From: Candidatus Hodarchaeum mangrovi
GTDB taxonomy: Archaea; Asgardarchaeota; Heimdallarchaeia; Hodarchaeales; Hodarchaeaceae
Direction: 5' to 3'
Length of the DNA stretch: 51,297 nt
Assembly: GCA_016839515.1 (NCBI GenBank)
Contig: JAEOUE010000032.1
Location: 1 to 51,297 of the forward strand
Position numbers and translations under genes: made by a program. Numbering within the stretch: the first letter of the stretch is position 1; each line of letters begins with the position of its first letter. The notes beneath the pieces are model-generated. The model ran no database searches, was not told the origin of the DNA, and saw only the letters and a list, made by a program, of their open reading frames with translations. Positions 42,022-50,535 of the stretch are shown here, piece by piece.

Positions 42022-42651
42022 TCAAGCTTGAGGATTATATCCACAATTTGAACATTCCCATCTGGCAATGGGAATTGTAATCCCCTTAATTTCTTCTGAA
42101 TAAGGTAAAAGATTTCCTTTACCACATTTTGGGCATAATGGAGTATCAATTTTTGTTCTGCTATTTTTCTGAAATAACTGAGATTGTACCAATTTTTTCG
42201 AAGTGTGAGTCTTTCTCTTCGAGATTTTTGAGGGTGACTTTTCCCTTGAACTAACCTTAACTTTTGAAATTCGTTTTTTAGTATCTTTATTTACCGCTTT
42301 CACATCTTGAGTTTGTTCTATTACTGATGTTATAACAGTAGATTGATCCATCGGCCCTAAACCTTCTTCAGGTACATCTTCAATGCATATCCAGAAATCT
42401 TCAGGTTCACTTCCTTGGTCAGCGGACCGAACACGCAAAGTTAAACCATATAATCGCCGAATTTCTTGAGCCACTGTGCTTGATATAAAACGGGTTCGTA
42501 CATGTGCTCCTTGGCCTATCCAGATCCATAGTTCCTTTCTTTCTTCCACAACAAGAATAAAGACTTCACCTGATTTTAAATCTTCCTTTTTAAAGGCGAC
42601 AGGATCCCAATTACCATCATCTTGTACTTGATAAGCAACAAGTCGTGCCAA
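42022..42651 (-). CDS. Gelsolin-like domain protein with C-terminal zinc ribbon
   Basis: 209 residues. Residues about 20-95 match a gelsolin-type repeat: KSGEVFILV, ELWIWIGQGAH, a helix (FISSTVAQEIRRLYG) and the acidic EPEDFW segment. A lysine/serine-rich linker follows (about 118-168). The C-terminal zinc ribbon has C173-x-x-C176 and C200-x-x-C203. Gelsolin domains bind actin; Asgard archaea encode actin, profilin and gelsolin homologues. A gelsolin repeat joined to a zinc ribbon by a basic linker suggests binding to nucleic acid or another protein rather than simple filament severing. The start is TTG at 42651. Domain identity good, function open. Confidence 0.75.
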   Translation of the reverse strand: MARLVAYQVQDDGNWDPVAFKKEDLKSGEVFILVVEERKELWIWIGQGAHVRTRFISSTVAQEIRRLYGLTLRVRSADQGSEPEDFWICIEDVPEEGLGPMDQSTVITSVIEQTQDVKAVNKDTKKRISKVKVSSREKSPSKISKRKTHTSKKLVQSQLFQKNSRTKIDTPLCPKCGKGNLLPYSEEIKGITIPIARWECSNCGYNPQA

Positions 42652-42725
42652 AATTAAGAACCACTCAAAAGTAAAGCATCTATGTGTTGAAATAATACCC
42701 TTTTAAAAAATTTGAGTGTAGATTA

Positions 42726-43349
42726 TTAATTTCCTAATAAAGCCTCAATCTTAAAGATATGGAGAGGAATGCATTTATATTGAACTGTTTTAGTTAAGAT
42801 GAACTCTTTGGGGGTTTCTATAAGCTTATCAAAACTAAGAAAATCAATAAAGTTATTTGGAGGAGGATCCAAAATCTTGGGGAGGCGTGTTTCAACATTA
42901 TATTCGTTTAGGAATAGTCCAGAAATAGTCGACTTTTTTCTTTTAATTGTAATAATCCCTTTATTTAACTTTATAACGCATAATCGCTCAGGTAATATTA
43001 TCTTACTCCGTTTCCAATGAATTTTCATATCATATGAAGGGGAGAAAATGAATTTAAACGAGGGAGTCCAAAAAAACCCAATTTGTAGCAATAAAAATAT
43101 AGAGATTAGAATTATTAATCCTGCAACTTCATTCATTACTGGTTTTATTGGTTGTAACAATCTAACATATGAATCAGCTATTTCAAAAGAGAACTGTTCA
43201 GGAGGGGAATTACTAGAAGTAGGACCCAAGGTATTCGGAAGAGGAACAATGAAGATGAATAGAACAATACTGCAGCTTATAGCTGTTATCCCAAGAAAAA
43301 GCTTAGTTTTTCTAATTCTTTTATCAGGAATTAATAACAAATTTTTCAA
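42726..43349 (-). CDS. Two-TM membrane protein coupled to a winged-helix regulator
   Basis: About 207 residues. TM segments near 18-38 and 75-97 flank a loop of about 35 residues rich in Ser/Pro; the last 105 residues are a soluble, strand-rich domain (RLCVIKLNKGIITIKRK). Family not recognised. The start may be TTG at 43349, overlapping the regulator stop (TTGA), or TTG at 43340, which is better spaced from GGAG. Coupled to the winged-helix gene just upstream, it may sense a signal at the membrane for that regulator. No motif supports enzymatic activity. Confidence 0.6.
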   Translation of the reverse strand: MKNLLLIPDKRIRKTKLFLGITAISCSIVLFIFIVPLPNTLGPTSSNSPPEQFSFEIADSYVRLLQPIKPVMNEVAGLIILISIFLLLQIGFFWTPSFKFIFSPSYDMKIHWKRSKIILPERLCVIKLNKGIITIKRKKSTISGLFLNEYNVETRLPKILDPPPNNFIDFLSFDKLIETPKEFILTKTVQYKCIPLHIFKIEALLGN

Positions 43350-43816
43350 TCTCCTTTATTTCTAGTTAAGAGTTCCTGTAATTTTTCTCCATGTAATTGA
43401 ACTAACTCAATCATACGTTGAACAAGTTTATTATCTGCATTCGCATATGCAAGCTTCATTCTTGAATGGATTTCGTCTAACATAACTAAATTATCTTTTT
43501 CCAAAGCTTTGAGATCATTATATATTGATTTGGACTTGACTGAAATACCTAAAGTCCTTGCGATATCAATCCCAGAGAGTCCTTGTGGATAAATAGCGAT
43601 AAGCTGCATAAGTATCAATCTTTTGTGAAAGGATAAAGGGGTTGTGAATAGGTAAACAATTGATGAATAATAATCACGTGTAAGATTTAGTAACCTCTGG
43701 GTTAATATTGTAATGTACTGACTAATCTCAGGACGAACTTGAGCTGTGGTTTCCAATGAATTTAATATATCACGAATTGTATTATCACTTTTTGTTTTTT
43801 CACTGGATGAAGTCAT
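43346..43816 (-). CDS. Winged-helix transcriptional regulator
   Basis: 156 residues. Residues about 68-115 form a winged helix: FHKRLILMQLIAIYPQGLSGIDIARTLGIS as helices 1-3 region by parts, then SIYNDLKALEKDNLVML as recognition helix and wing. Flanking helices probably dimerise the protein. No ligand motif seen. GGAGATC precedes the ATG. It overlaps the membrane-protein gene by four bases and is divergent from another winged-helix gene at 43958, so the 141-bp gap between them is a likely control region. Confidence 0.75.
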   Translation of the reverse strand: MTSSSEKTKSDNTIRDILNSLETTAQVRPEISQYITILTQRLLNLTRDYYSSIVYLFTTPLSFHKRLILMQLIAIYPQGLSGIDIARTLGISVKSKSIYNDLKALEKDNLVMLDEIHSRMKLAYANADNKLVQRMIELVQLHGEKLQELLTRNKGD

Positions 43817-43957
43817 GAGTAAAGATCTCCATTAACTTTGTCAGGTTTATGAGAACACCAATAGGTGTGTAAAGATACACAATTAATAACAAGTACTTCC
43901 ACCTTTTGTATATGTTCGTAAAGGATACAATCAAAACCTTTTTTGAGGATTTATTTC

Positions 43958-44464
43958 ATGGTACAGCAATCTTTAAAACATAGCTTCAGGAGAGTTTCAG
44001 GATTTTCAACTATTAAGGAGAAAGATTCTGAGAATATAAATTATGAAAGTGCTATAAAAGGCACCACGCTTGATGTTTACTTTTTTCTCCTTAAAAAACG
44101 AGAGGCAGCTGGTGTTCGTGAAGTTCAAAGAGAATTAAACCTCTCATCACCAAGTGTAGCAAGTTATCACTTAGAAAAATTAGAATCATTAGCTATCATT
44201 AGGAAAAATCGATTTGGTAATTATGAACTTGCCAAAAAAATTGATATAGGAGCACTAAAGCAATTTGTTTTAATAGGAAATTATACACTCCCTCGTTTTT
44301 CACTTTATGCAACCTTTATTACAATATGTTTCATTGGTTATCTCGTTTTTTTTCTAACTTTTCCGATTTCAGTTGGGGAATTATTTGCACTCATTTTTGG
44401 ATTATTTGGTGTAATTATTTGTTGGATAGAAACTTTCTTGAGTTGGAACTCAAAACCTTTCTGA
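43958..44464 (+). CDS. Membrane-anchored winged-helix protein
   Basis: 168 residues from the ATG at 43958, supported by GAGGAT 7-8 bases upstream; the TTG at 43943 lies within that ribosome binding site region. Residues about 35-90 are a winged helix (LDVYFFLLKKREAAGVREVQ, LSSPSVASYHLEKLESLAII). Two TM helices follow (about 112-135 and 140-160), and the C-terminus is short. This places the DNA-binding domain at the cytoplasmic face of the membrane, a one-component membrane sensor layout found in archaea. It is divergent from the other winged-helix gene. Target genes unknown. Confidence 0.78.
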   Translation: MVQQSLKHSFRRVSGFSTIKEKDSENINYESAIKGTTLDVYFFLLKKREAAGVREVQRELNLSSPSVASYHLEKLESLAIIRKNRFGNYELAKKIDIGALKQFVLIGNYTLPRFSLYATFITICFIGYLVFFLTFPISVGELFALIFGLFGVIICWIETFLSWNSKPF

Positions 44465-44477
44465 AATACTAAGGGAA

Positions 44478-45005
44478 TTAAATAAAACGGACTCGTTCTC
44501 TTATATCAATTTTTGGAAAACGATGTTCCTGCTCTGTATCTCGCCAAATTTCCTTTAGTTTGTATTTCTCAATAAGTAATGATAGCTCTTTCAAAAATTG
44601 TAATAATTCTCGCACCTTTCTAGCAAATCGATACATAGACATCTCATCATATCGATACCCATTGAATATACGAAGTTCTTCATTTTCACTAGTGAGGATA
44701 ATCCTTCCTGTAAAGAATTGTCCCTGAATATTGAGAATATCTTTCAAAAAATCTAGAACAACTTTCTCAGGTGCTTCTTTTAGTTCCGTGAGTGCGTTTG
44801 AAAAAAAAGAAATATGAGAATATCCATTCTCTAAGGTAATATTAAGATCAGGACAATCTTTTACAGTTAAAAGGAACGTATAGGTTTTATTTTGTAAATC
44901 TGCGAGGATAACATATTCAAAACGAAGTAATTCTAGCCATTGCTTGATTCTATCGACCTGTTTTGGGAGATCTGCCCGTGGATCAATTCGGTGGATTGTT
45001 CGCAT
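44478..45005 (-). CDS. Hypothetical protein
   Basis: 175 residues. Probably a compact alpha/beta domain: basic N-terminus (MRTIHRIDPRADLPKQVDRIKQW), strands (FEYVILADL, YTFLLTVKD), then helical (APEKVVLDFLKDILN) and a C-terminal charged tail (RFPKIDIRERVRFI). I do not recognise it. GAGGAA precedes the ATG. It lies 35 bp after the NTPase gene on the same strand, so it may belong to the nep1-NTPase transcription unit. Soluble, no cysteine cluster. Confidence 0.6.
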   Translation of the reverse strand: MRTIHRIDPRADLPKQVDRIKQWLELLRFEYVILADLQNKTYTFLLTVKDCPDLNITLENGYSHISFFSNALTELKEAPEKVVLDFLKDILNIQGQFFTGRIILTSENEELRIFNGYRYDEMSMYRFARKVRELLQFLKELSLLIEKYKLKEIWRDTEQEHRFPKIDIRERVRFI

Positions 45006-45040
45006 AATTTTTCCTCGTATTAAATGATTATAAGGTGGAT

Positions 45041-45643
45041 TTAGTGGCTATTTTTCTCTTTTTTATCGCTTGAAATTTGAAAAAGGGTTCTATTTCGAAA
45101 GGGAATCAAGCACATAATTAACGTTTCTTTTAAAATATCTTTCCGGTTAATCTTATTATCAGTGAAAAATCCAATTGCTCCCTGTTTTTGTTTAATATTT
45201 TCAATACCACTAGCTTTATCTACTATTGTCCCTAATTCTAAGAAAGGATCATCTACAAGAGCTTCATACCAGTGACTAGGGAGGGGAATTTCACAACCCC
45301 GTACTGTTTCGATATACACAGGGTCAGCAACAGTGCAAAACACGATGATTCGATGTGTTCCAAACCTAGTTTGTGAAATCCCTCCCTCTAAACCCACGTA
45401 ATAATCAAATTCTGGATTATAATCCCTTATTAATTGTACCCTTCTCTGAGAATATTCAAAAGTTTCTAATTCTCCAATAGGTTGATTGGTCCATTGAACT
45501 TGGTTAAGATAATTATTTGGGGAGTTTAATGTAGGTACATCAATCGGAGTAATTCTGACATCATGGAAAAATGTTTCAAAAGCTTCTTTTGCTGCTTGTA
45601 TTTTAATTGGATTTTTACTAGCAACTTGGACTTTAATAGACAA
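45041..45643 (-). CDS. Inosine/xanthosine triphosphatase-like (YjjX/DUF84) protein
   Basis: 200 residues. The N-terminus VQVASKNPIKIQAAKEAF and the segment DYYVGLEGGI are the family signature; GTIVDKASGIENIKQKQGAIGF matches the C-terminal motif. YjjX-type enzymes remove noncanonical purine nucleoside triphosphates (ITP, XTP) from the pool. The start is TTG at 45643 behind GAGGAG, and the gene overlaps the nep1 end by 11 bases. It is probably translationally coupled to nep1. Size is normal. Confidence 0.88.
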   Translation of the reverse strand: MSIKVQVASKNPIKIQAAKEAFETFFHDVRITPIDVPTLNSPNNYLNQVQWTNQPIGELETFEYSQRRVQLIRDYNPEFDYYVGLEGGISQTRFGTHRIIVFCTVADPVYIETVRGCEIPLPSHWYEALVDDPFLELGTIVDKASGIENIKQKQGAIGFFTDNKINRKDILKETLIMCLIPFRNRTLFQISSDKKEKNSH

Positions 45644-46346
45644 CTTGTATCTTCTCCTCTAAATAACAGATGATTTTTGAAACTATAACCCATGCAGGAA
45701 GTACATCGTGATATAATGGTAGTAAGATTATCGAAAAATGACTATCTTTCAACATATTTAATAATGTAAAATTTAGGTCCCCTGATTGGTAACCCCCAAT
45801 GAGAAAGATTAAATCATTCATAAGGTTAATTTGTGACAATGAATGAATAGTAATCGGGAATTCTCCTTTGAAATGACTCGTTTCACAAAGTATTATTTGT
45901 GAACTCGGTTTCGACTGAAGGATATGATCAAGTGAGCATGATTCCAACTTTAAAATCGGATTTCCTTTAATTGGAACACGTCCTTGATATAATAATTGTG
46001 AAAACAAACCGCAAAAACGGTTATAATTAACAGGTACTCTCCAAGTTAATGGTATTTCAATACACAAATTTTCCCGAGTATGAATAATGACTTTAAATAT
46101 TCCTTCGGAAAATAAAGGAGAATAAACGGTGTTCAGAAGCATATGATGTATAATATCAGGACGTCCTCGCTGATTTGAGTCTGGTAACATGTCCATTAAA
46201 GGACTATGTATTGCCCCATCAAGTAAAATTCCTCTATCACGCTTAGATGTATTAAATTGCCATTCTTTTCGGATTAACGCATGTCTTCTTAAATTTTGGG
46301 GAATTAATTCCAATCCTGCATTAAAGAAGATAAAATCTATTGCCAA
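45633..46346 (-). CDS. nep1: rRNA small-subunit pseudouridine methyltransferase Nep1/EMG1
   Basis: 237 residues. SPOUT-class enzyme that methylates a pseudouridine in 16S rRNA (eukaryotic 18S equivalent) during small-subunit assembly. Motifs: GLELIPQNLRRH at the N-terminus, GILLDGAIH, RGRPDIIHHMLL (60-71) and VNYNRFCGLFSQLL, all conserved Nep1 phrases. Present in archaea and eukaryotes, absent from bacteria, so it supports an archaeal origin. The start is TTG at 46346 with GGAGAG six bases upstream. It overlaps the NTPase gene by 11 bases. Confidence 0.93.
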   Translation of the reverse strand: MAIDFIFFNAGLELIPQNLRRHALIRKEWQFNTSKRDRGILLDGAIHSPLMDMLPDSNQRGRPDIIHHMLLNTVYSPLFSEGIFKVIIHTRENLCIEIPLTWRVPVNYNRFCGLFSQLLYQGRVPIKGNPILKLESCSLDHILQSKPSSQIILCETSHFKGEFPITIHSLSQINLMNDLIFLIGGYQSGDLNFTLLNMLKDSHFSIILLPLYHDVLPAWVIVSKIICYLEEKIQVVY

Positions 46347-46569
46347 ATATAACTCTCCATTAAACTAGTTACGGTTAGTAAGCAAATGAACTCCATCTAT
46401 AGGGAGATTATTCAAATTTCGTAAAATCTTTTTCTATCCATCAAAAAACATATTTGGATTTTTTAATCTATATCCAATCAAGTTCATTGCAAATTGTATC
46501 ACTCTTACCGTATTCTCCTAATTTGAACTTATTAAATCGTTTAAAGATATAATCTCCTTTTTTGTCGCC

Positions 46570-46580
46570 AATATATATTT
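46570..46580 (+). promoter_or_regulatory. TATA box upstream of the 62-residue gene
   Basis: AATATATATTT lies about 65-75 bases before the ATG at 46645. A start near 46600 would give a leader of about 45 nt. It supports expression of the short gene, as no other rightward gene begins here. Confidence 0.45.
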
Positions 46581-46644
46581 GAGATTGACGTCCCTTCTTT
46601 AAATTTATAATTATGAACTCACAAGATGTTCAACAGGGAATTAG

Positions 46645-46833
46645 ATGCTACGATCATATGTTTTACCTAAAAAACTTAAAACTGTTCATCAACCAGGTCA
46701 ACAAGTAGAGATTTGGATTAATGAAAGACATATCTCATCAATAAATGAAATTCCTATGAAAGAACAATCTTTTATACGAGATTTTGTAAAAAATATGGAA
46801 GATCGTGGTTGGAAAGTCAATATTCAACTATAA
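46645..46833 (+). CDS. Small hypothetical protein of 62 residues
   Basis: The sequence (MLRSYVLPKKLKTVHQPGQQ and on) is basic at the start and acidic towards the end, with strands (VEIWINE) and a helix (SFIRDFVKNMEDRGWKVN). Composition and codon use look coding, AGGGA stands about eight bases upstream of the ATG, and a TATA box lies further upstream. Not recognised. It converges on the HEAT-repeat gene with a 24-bp gap. Possibly a small DNA- or protein-binding factor; no motif supports more. Confidence 0.5.
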   Translation: MLRSYVLPKKLKTVHQPGQQVEIWINERHISSINEIPMKEQSFIRDFVKNMEDRGWKVNIQL

Positions 46834-46857
46834 TAAATCCTTTGCAATCATAATCTC

Positions 46858-48129
46858 TTAAAATTCATCTAATGACTCTGGAGTTGTCACATATTTTTGG
46901 AGAACTAAGTGTAATGGCTGAAATTCCATATCTTCCGGTGTGTTTTCTTTTAATATCCTTGCTAGATATCGAGCTCTTTCAGATCCTTCTTCTTGAGATA
47001 TTTGTGTAAATAACTTGTCATATGCAGAAGCATCTAAAGAAGCTAAAATGTCTCCAACTTTTTCGTAATATTCTTTTGAGATAGATGAATCACTGAGTAA
47101 TTCAATTAATAATAATACCATCTTTTTATTAGATTGAGTTATTGTCCTAATAACTTCGTGCTCTTCATCTCCTGCATTCCTCAGATGGTGAACCAATACT
47201 TCATATGCTTCATTTGTAGCATTTTCTTGAAGAGCATATAAAACTTCTAAACGTATGTATTCAGAAGTTTCAGGTTTAGAAAGAACCTCTTTTAATACTG
47301 GTACTGAGGATGGATCTTTAATTTTTCCAAGGACTTCAATAAGAGCTCCACAAATATTCTCAGATTCACAATTAACAAGTGCTTCAGCTAAATAAGGAGT
47401 TGCACTAGATTGAAAACGGACAAGGATTGCACGAACAGTCTGATCACGACGTTGATCAAACTTTCCTAGCATCGTTAGAAGTGGAAGAATTGCTTTTTCT
47501 TCTTTCATTTCAGCTAAAGCATATCCTGCTGCAAGTTTTGACTCAATGTCTTCCTCATAATTATTAAGTACTTCCAACATTTTTGTTTTTGATTGAGCTG
47601 CTTTTTCTTTCATATTAGCAAGGATAAAGATTAATTGTTGTTTTTGTTTAGGTAATTTTGTGTCAAAAACCTGTAATATTGAAGGAACTCTGTTTGACCA
47701 ACATTCCTGCCACATGGATGCCTTATGACATTTTAAAAAGGTGTCATCAAATACAGCATCTTTTGGTCGGATTTGTTCTGCAATACAATAAAATGTCAAA
47801 CGCTTTCGTTTAAGGAAGGGACATTTCGTTTTATAATTTAAATACTGCATTCCAGAACGAATTGTCAATAATTGATAAGCAAATATTTCAAACCATCGAC
47901 CGATTTGAAAGAGGGTATAAGGCAATAAGATCATAAAAACGATAAAAGTAATAACTATTCCAATTAATTCTAGGGATAATATCAAACCATAATAAGAAAA
48001 AAACAATAACCAAGCAAAAAAGGCCATTATTGAGGATATAAGGGTATTGATAACATCTGATGTAAATTTAGGTCCCTTTACGATCGGATCAAAGGATTGT
48101 TGTGGGGTATCTAGCACATCTGAAACCAT
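46858..48129 (-). CDS. Membrane-anchored HEAT-repeat protein
   Basis: 423 residues. Two TM segments (about 28-50 and 53-78) are near the N-terminus. A middle region with cysteines in CPFLKRKRLTFYC, KCHKASMWQECW (about 103-140) may form a small metal or disulfide-linked unit. From about 155 to 400 come HEAT-like helical repeats (EEDIESKLAAGYALAEMK, AILPLLTMLGKFD, SSVPVLKEVLSKPE, YIRLEVLYALQE). Such solenoids mediate protein binding; related PBS-lyase-type repeats occur in archaea. AAGGAGAAG precedes the ATG with good spacing. Family and partner unknown. Confidence 0.78.
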   Translation of the reverse strand: MVSDVLDTPQQSFDPIVKGPKFTSDVINTLISSIMAFFAWLLFFSYYGLILSLELIGIVITFIVFMILLPYTLFQIGRWFEIFAYQLLTIRSGMQYLNYKTKCPFLKRKRLTFYCIAEQIRPKDAVFDDTFLKCHKASMWQECWSNRVPSILQVFDTKLPKQKQQLIFILANMKEKAAQSKTKMLEVLNNYEEDIESKLAAGYALAEMKEEKAILPLLTMLGKFDQRRDQTVRAILVRFQSSATPYLAEALVNCESENICGALIEVLGKIKDPSSVPVLKEVLSKPETSEYIRLEVLYALQENATNEAYEVLVHHLRNAGDEEHEVIRTITQSNKKMVLLLIELLSDSSISKEYYEKVGDILASLDASAYDKLFTQISQEEGSERARYLARILKENTPEDMEFQPLHLVLQKYVTTPESLDEF

Positions 48130-48443
48130 TATTATACTTCTCCTTGGAAATGAGATTCATAGAGGATGCTTCTTTCAATTCCCCTCTAAATAGAGTTGAT
48201 TTTATGAATATTTGGATTTTTTAACACATAGAATCTAAGATAACAATGGTAATCAAATTTCCTTAGAAATTTCTTTTATAAAAAAAGGATCTTATTCAAT
48301 TATTATTCAAAGTTGAATTGATAAATTAAATTTTTCTAAGCAAATCTCAATTGGTAGAGCATAATCTAAAAAAGAGAATAGTGTACAATAGAAAATATTT
48401 TAAATTACCCTAGCTTTTAAACCTCCAAGTAAATGAATAGAAG
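48130..48443. other. Divergent intergenic region, about 314 bp
   Basis: AT-rich sequence between the HEAT-repeat gene and the LVIVD gene. It holds presumably both promoters, but no convincing TATA box was fixed. A D-arm-like string at 48345-48361 does not extend to a tRNA. Confidence 0.4.
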
Positions 48444-50528
48444 TTGCTTTTAAGAGTGATGAATTCAAATCCTTTTCAGAAGCTTATCTTAATAATTTTA
48501 ATATTGACCACTTTTTTTCCAATATCCTTCCCTCTAGTAAGCATCAAAACATCTTTTGAAAGTCAAATATTTGAAAATGACTCCATTGAAATCATTAGTA
48601 ATATCCCTGAAAGTGGTGAGGCAATATCTATTGCTATTCAAGAAAATATCGCTTGTATTGCTCATGTTTGGAATGGTTTATGGACTTACAATATTAGTAA
48701 TCCTCAAAGGCCCTTACCTCTAGGTCATTACTTTGATGGAGATTGGCCTCATGCTGTTGAAGTAAACGGAAACTATGCCTATACTATATCATGGGATGAC
48801 CCCATAAAAATACTTGATATCTCCAATCCAAAAAATTTATCTAAAGTGGGGCAAATTCATACAAATTCACGTATCCACGATGTAGCAATTCAACAAGATA
48901 TTGCATATATTGCAGCTGGGAAAAATGGTTTGGTAATCACGAATATTTCAAATCCAGCAGAACCACAACAAATCTACCAACATTCATTTGGAGGCCAATC
49001 AGATAGTTATCGGGTCAAAATTATTAATAAAACTGTTTATATTATCGCAGAGTTCACCCTGTATATTTTTGATGTTACTAACGTAACACAACCTACCATA
49101 ATTGGTTCTTATAGAATAGCTGATTCCTACAATTCAATTGATCAGGGATTATTAGTAAAAGATACATTGGTATTTGTTGCAACAGATGAAAAAGGAGTAA
49201 TAATCCTTGATGCCACTAATCCAGAAAATATCACTCAAATAGGTCAAATAATAGATAATGAACTGAATCCCAAAGAAATCGGTGTGAAAGATGGGATATG
49301 TTACGTTGTGGATGAAACCAGAGGATTAAAAGCCTTCAATATATCCACTCCTAATTCTTCGTTTCAAGTGGGGTCTATACTCCCTGAAAGTTGGGGTTCT
49401 TATCTAGATATCAAGATAAAGGATAGTTTCGCTTATATTGCGGCAGAAAATGGAGGAATGGAAATTATTGATATAAAAAATCCTTCTAATCTTGTTAAAG
49501 TAGGTAATTATGCCGATATTGGTGAGACAGAAGGTATCTTTATCAAAGAAAACTTTTGTTTTGTGGCAGATGGAAGAGGTCTTTTTGATATTATTAATAT
49601 TTCAGATCCTTTGATACCCACCAAAATATATTCTTCTCCTAAATACGGGTGGGGAGCAGATATTTTTGTTGCTGAAGGGTATGCATTCCTAGCTGCAGGA
49701 TATGAAGGCTTAGAGATACTTGATGTACGAGATCCTACCAATCCTGTATTTGTTGGATCAATAAAAGATGGGAGTTTTTTTCGTCAGGTTATTGTTAGAG
49801 ACTCTTATGCATATATTGCTGCGGGAGAGGAAGGAATACGGATAATTAATGTCTCAGATCTAACTTCACCTCAAATCGCTTGGTCTTGGACTGATTCAGG
49901 CTCAGCTTTTAACCTAGATATAGATGGTGAATATTTATATGTTGCAGATGGACAAGATGGACTAGAAGTGTATAATATTGAAAATCCAGCATTGTCCAAA
50001 GAAATTTGCCAATATAGAGGTTTTTCAGCAAGGGATATTATCATCTATTATCCACTAGCCTTTATAGCTGCAGGAAGTTCTGGTTTACTTATTTTAAATA
50101 TTGAGAATCAATTAAAACCAACTAAAATCACAGAATTTCAAGATGGAACAACTCTGCCTAACTTCTATGTTGATGTTTTTTTGAATGAATCCTATATCTA
50201 CGTCATGGACAGCAACTATCATTCATTGAAGATTATCAATATTTCGAATTTAGAGGATATTCAAACTATTGCAAAATATGAAATCTGGGGATCCCATTCA
50301 TCAAAAGTTGTTGTTGTACAAGGATCTTATACTTTCGTGGGGGAGGGATCACATGGTGTTACAATCTTAAAAACTCCAATTGCGCCTCCATTAAATATTC
50401 AATCTACTTTTAAATCTCGAAAAACAAGTATTATATCGTCTAGCTCCTTAGAATCCATAGTAGGAATTATTATTCTTGGATTCTGGATGAAGAAACACAA
50501 ACTTTCGCAATATAGAAAGAAGAGGTAA
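48444..50528 (+). CDS. Secreted LVIVD-repeat beta-propeller protein with C-terminal anchor
   Basis: 694 residues from TTG at 48444; ATG at 48459 is an alternative start. A hydrophobic signal sequence (LILIILILTTFFPISFPLV, near 14-32) exports it. The body is about a dozen repeats of some 40-45 residues, each with an ISNP/VTNP turn and a YIAAG or FVAAG strand, as in LVIVD-repeat proteins that fold as propellers. A C-terminal TM helix (SLESIVGIIILGFWM) and basic tail KKHKLSQYRKKR anchor it in the membrane. Probably a surface protein for adhesion or substrate binding. No catalytic motif. The downstream convergent gene also encodes a surface-type protein. Confidence 0.85.
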   Translation: MLLRVMNSNPFQKLILIILILTTFFPISFPLVSIKTSFESQIFENDSIEIISNIPESGEAISIAIQENIACIAHVWNGLWTYNISNPQRPLPLGHYFDGDWPHAVEVNGNYAYTISWDDPIKILDISNPKNLSKVGQIHTNSRIHDVAIQQDIAYIAAGKNGLVITNISNPAEPQQIYQHSFGGQSDSYRVKIINKTVYIIAEFTLYIFDVTNVTQPTIIGSYRIADSYNSIDQGLLVKDTLVFVATDEKGVIILDATNPENITQIGQIIDNELNPKEIGVKDGICYVVDETRGLKAFNISTPNSSFQVGSILPESWGSYLDIKIKDSFAYIAAENGGMEIIDIKNPSNLVKVGNYADIGETEGIFIKENFCFVADGRGLFDIINISDPLIPTKIYSSPKYGWGADIFVAEGYAFLAAGYEGLEILDVRDPTNPVFVGSIKDGSFFRQVIVRDSYAYIAAGEEGIRIINVSDLTSPQIAWSWTDSGSAFNLDIDGEYLYVADGQDGLEVYNIENPALSKEICQYRGFSARDIIIYYPLAFIAAGSSGLLILNIENQLKPTKITEFQDGTTLPNFYVDVFLNESYIYVMDSNYHSLKIINISNLEDIQTIAKYEIWGSHSSKVVVVQGSYTFVGEGSHGVTILKTPIAPPLNIQSTFKSRKTSIISSSSLESIVGIIILGFWMKKHKLSQYRKKR

Positions 50529-50535
50529 ATTAATT

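Noticed and set aside
43048-43365. Plus-strand frame of 105 codons
   Set aside because: It is antisense to the membrane-protein gene at 42726-43349, which has TM topology and translational coupling to its neighbour.
48345-48361. tRNA D-arm-like string TCTCAATTGGTAGAGCA
   Set aside because: No acceptor stem, anticodon arm or T-arm (GTTC-type) can be found around it.
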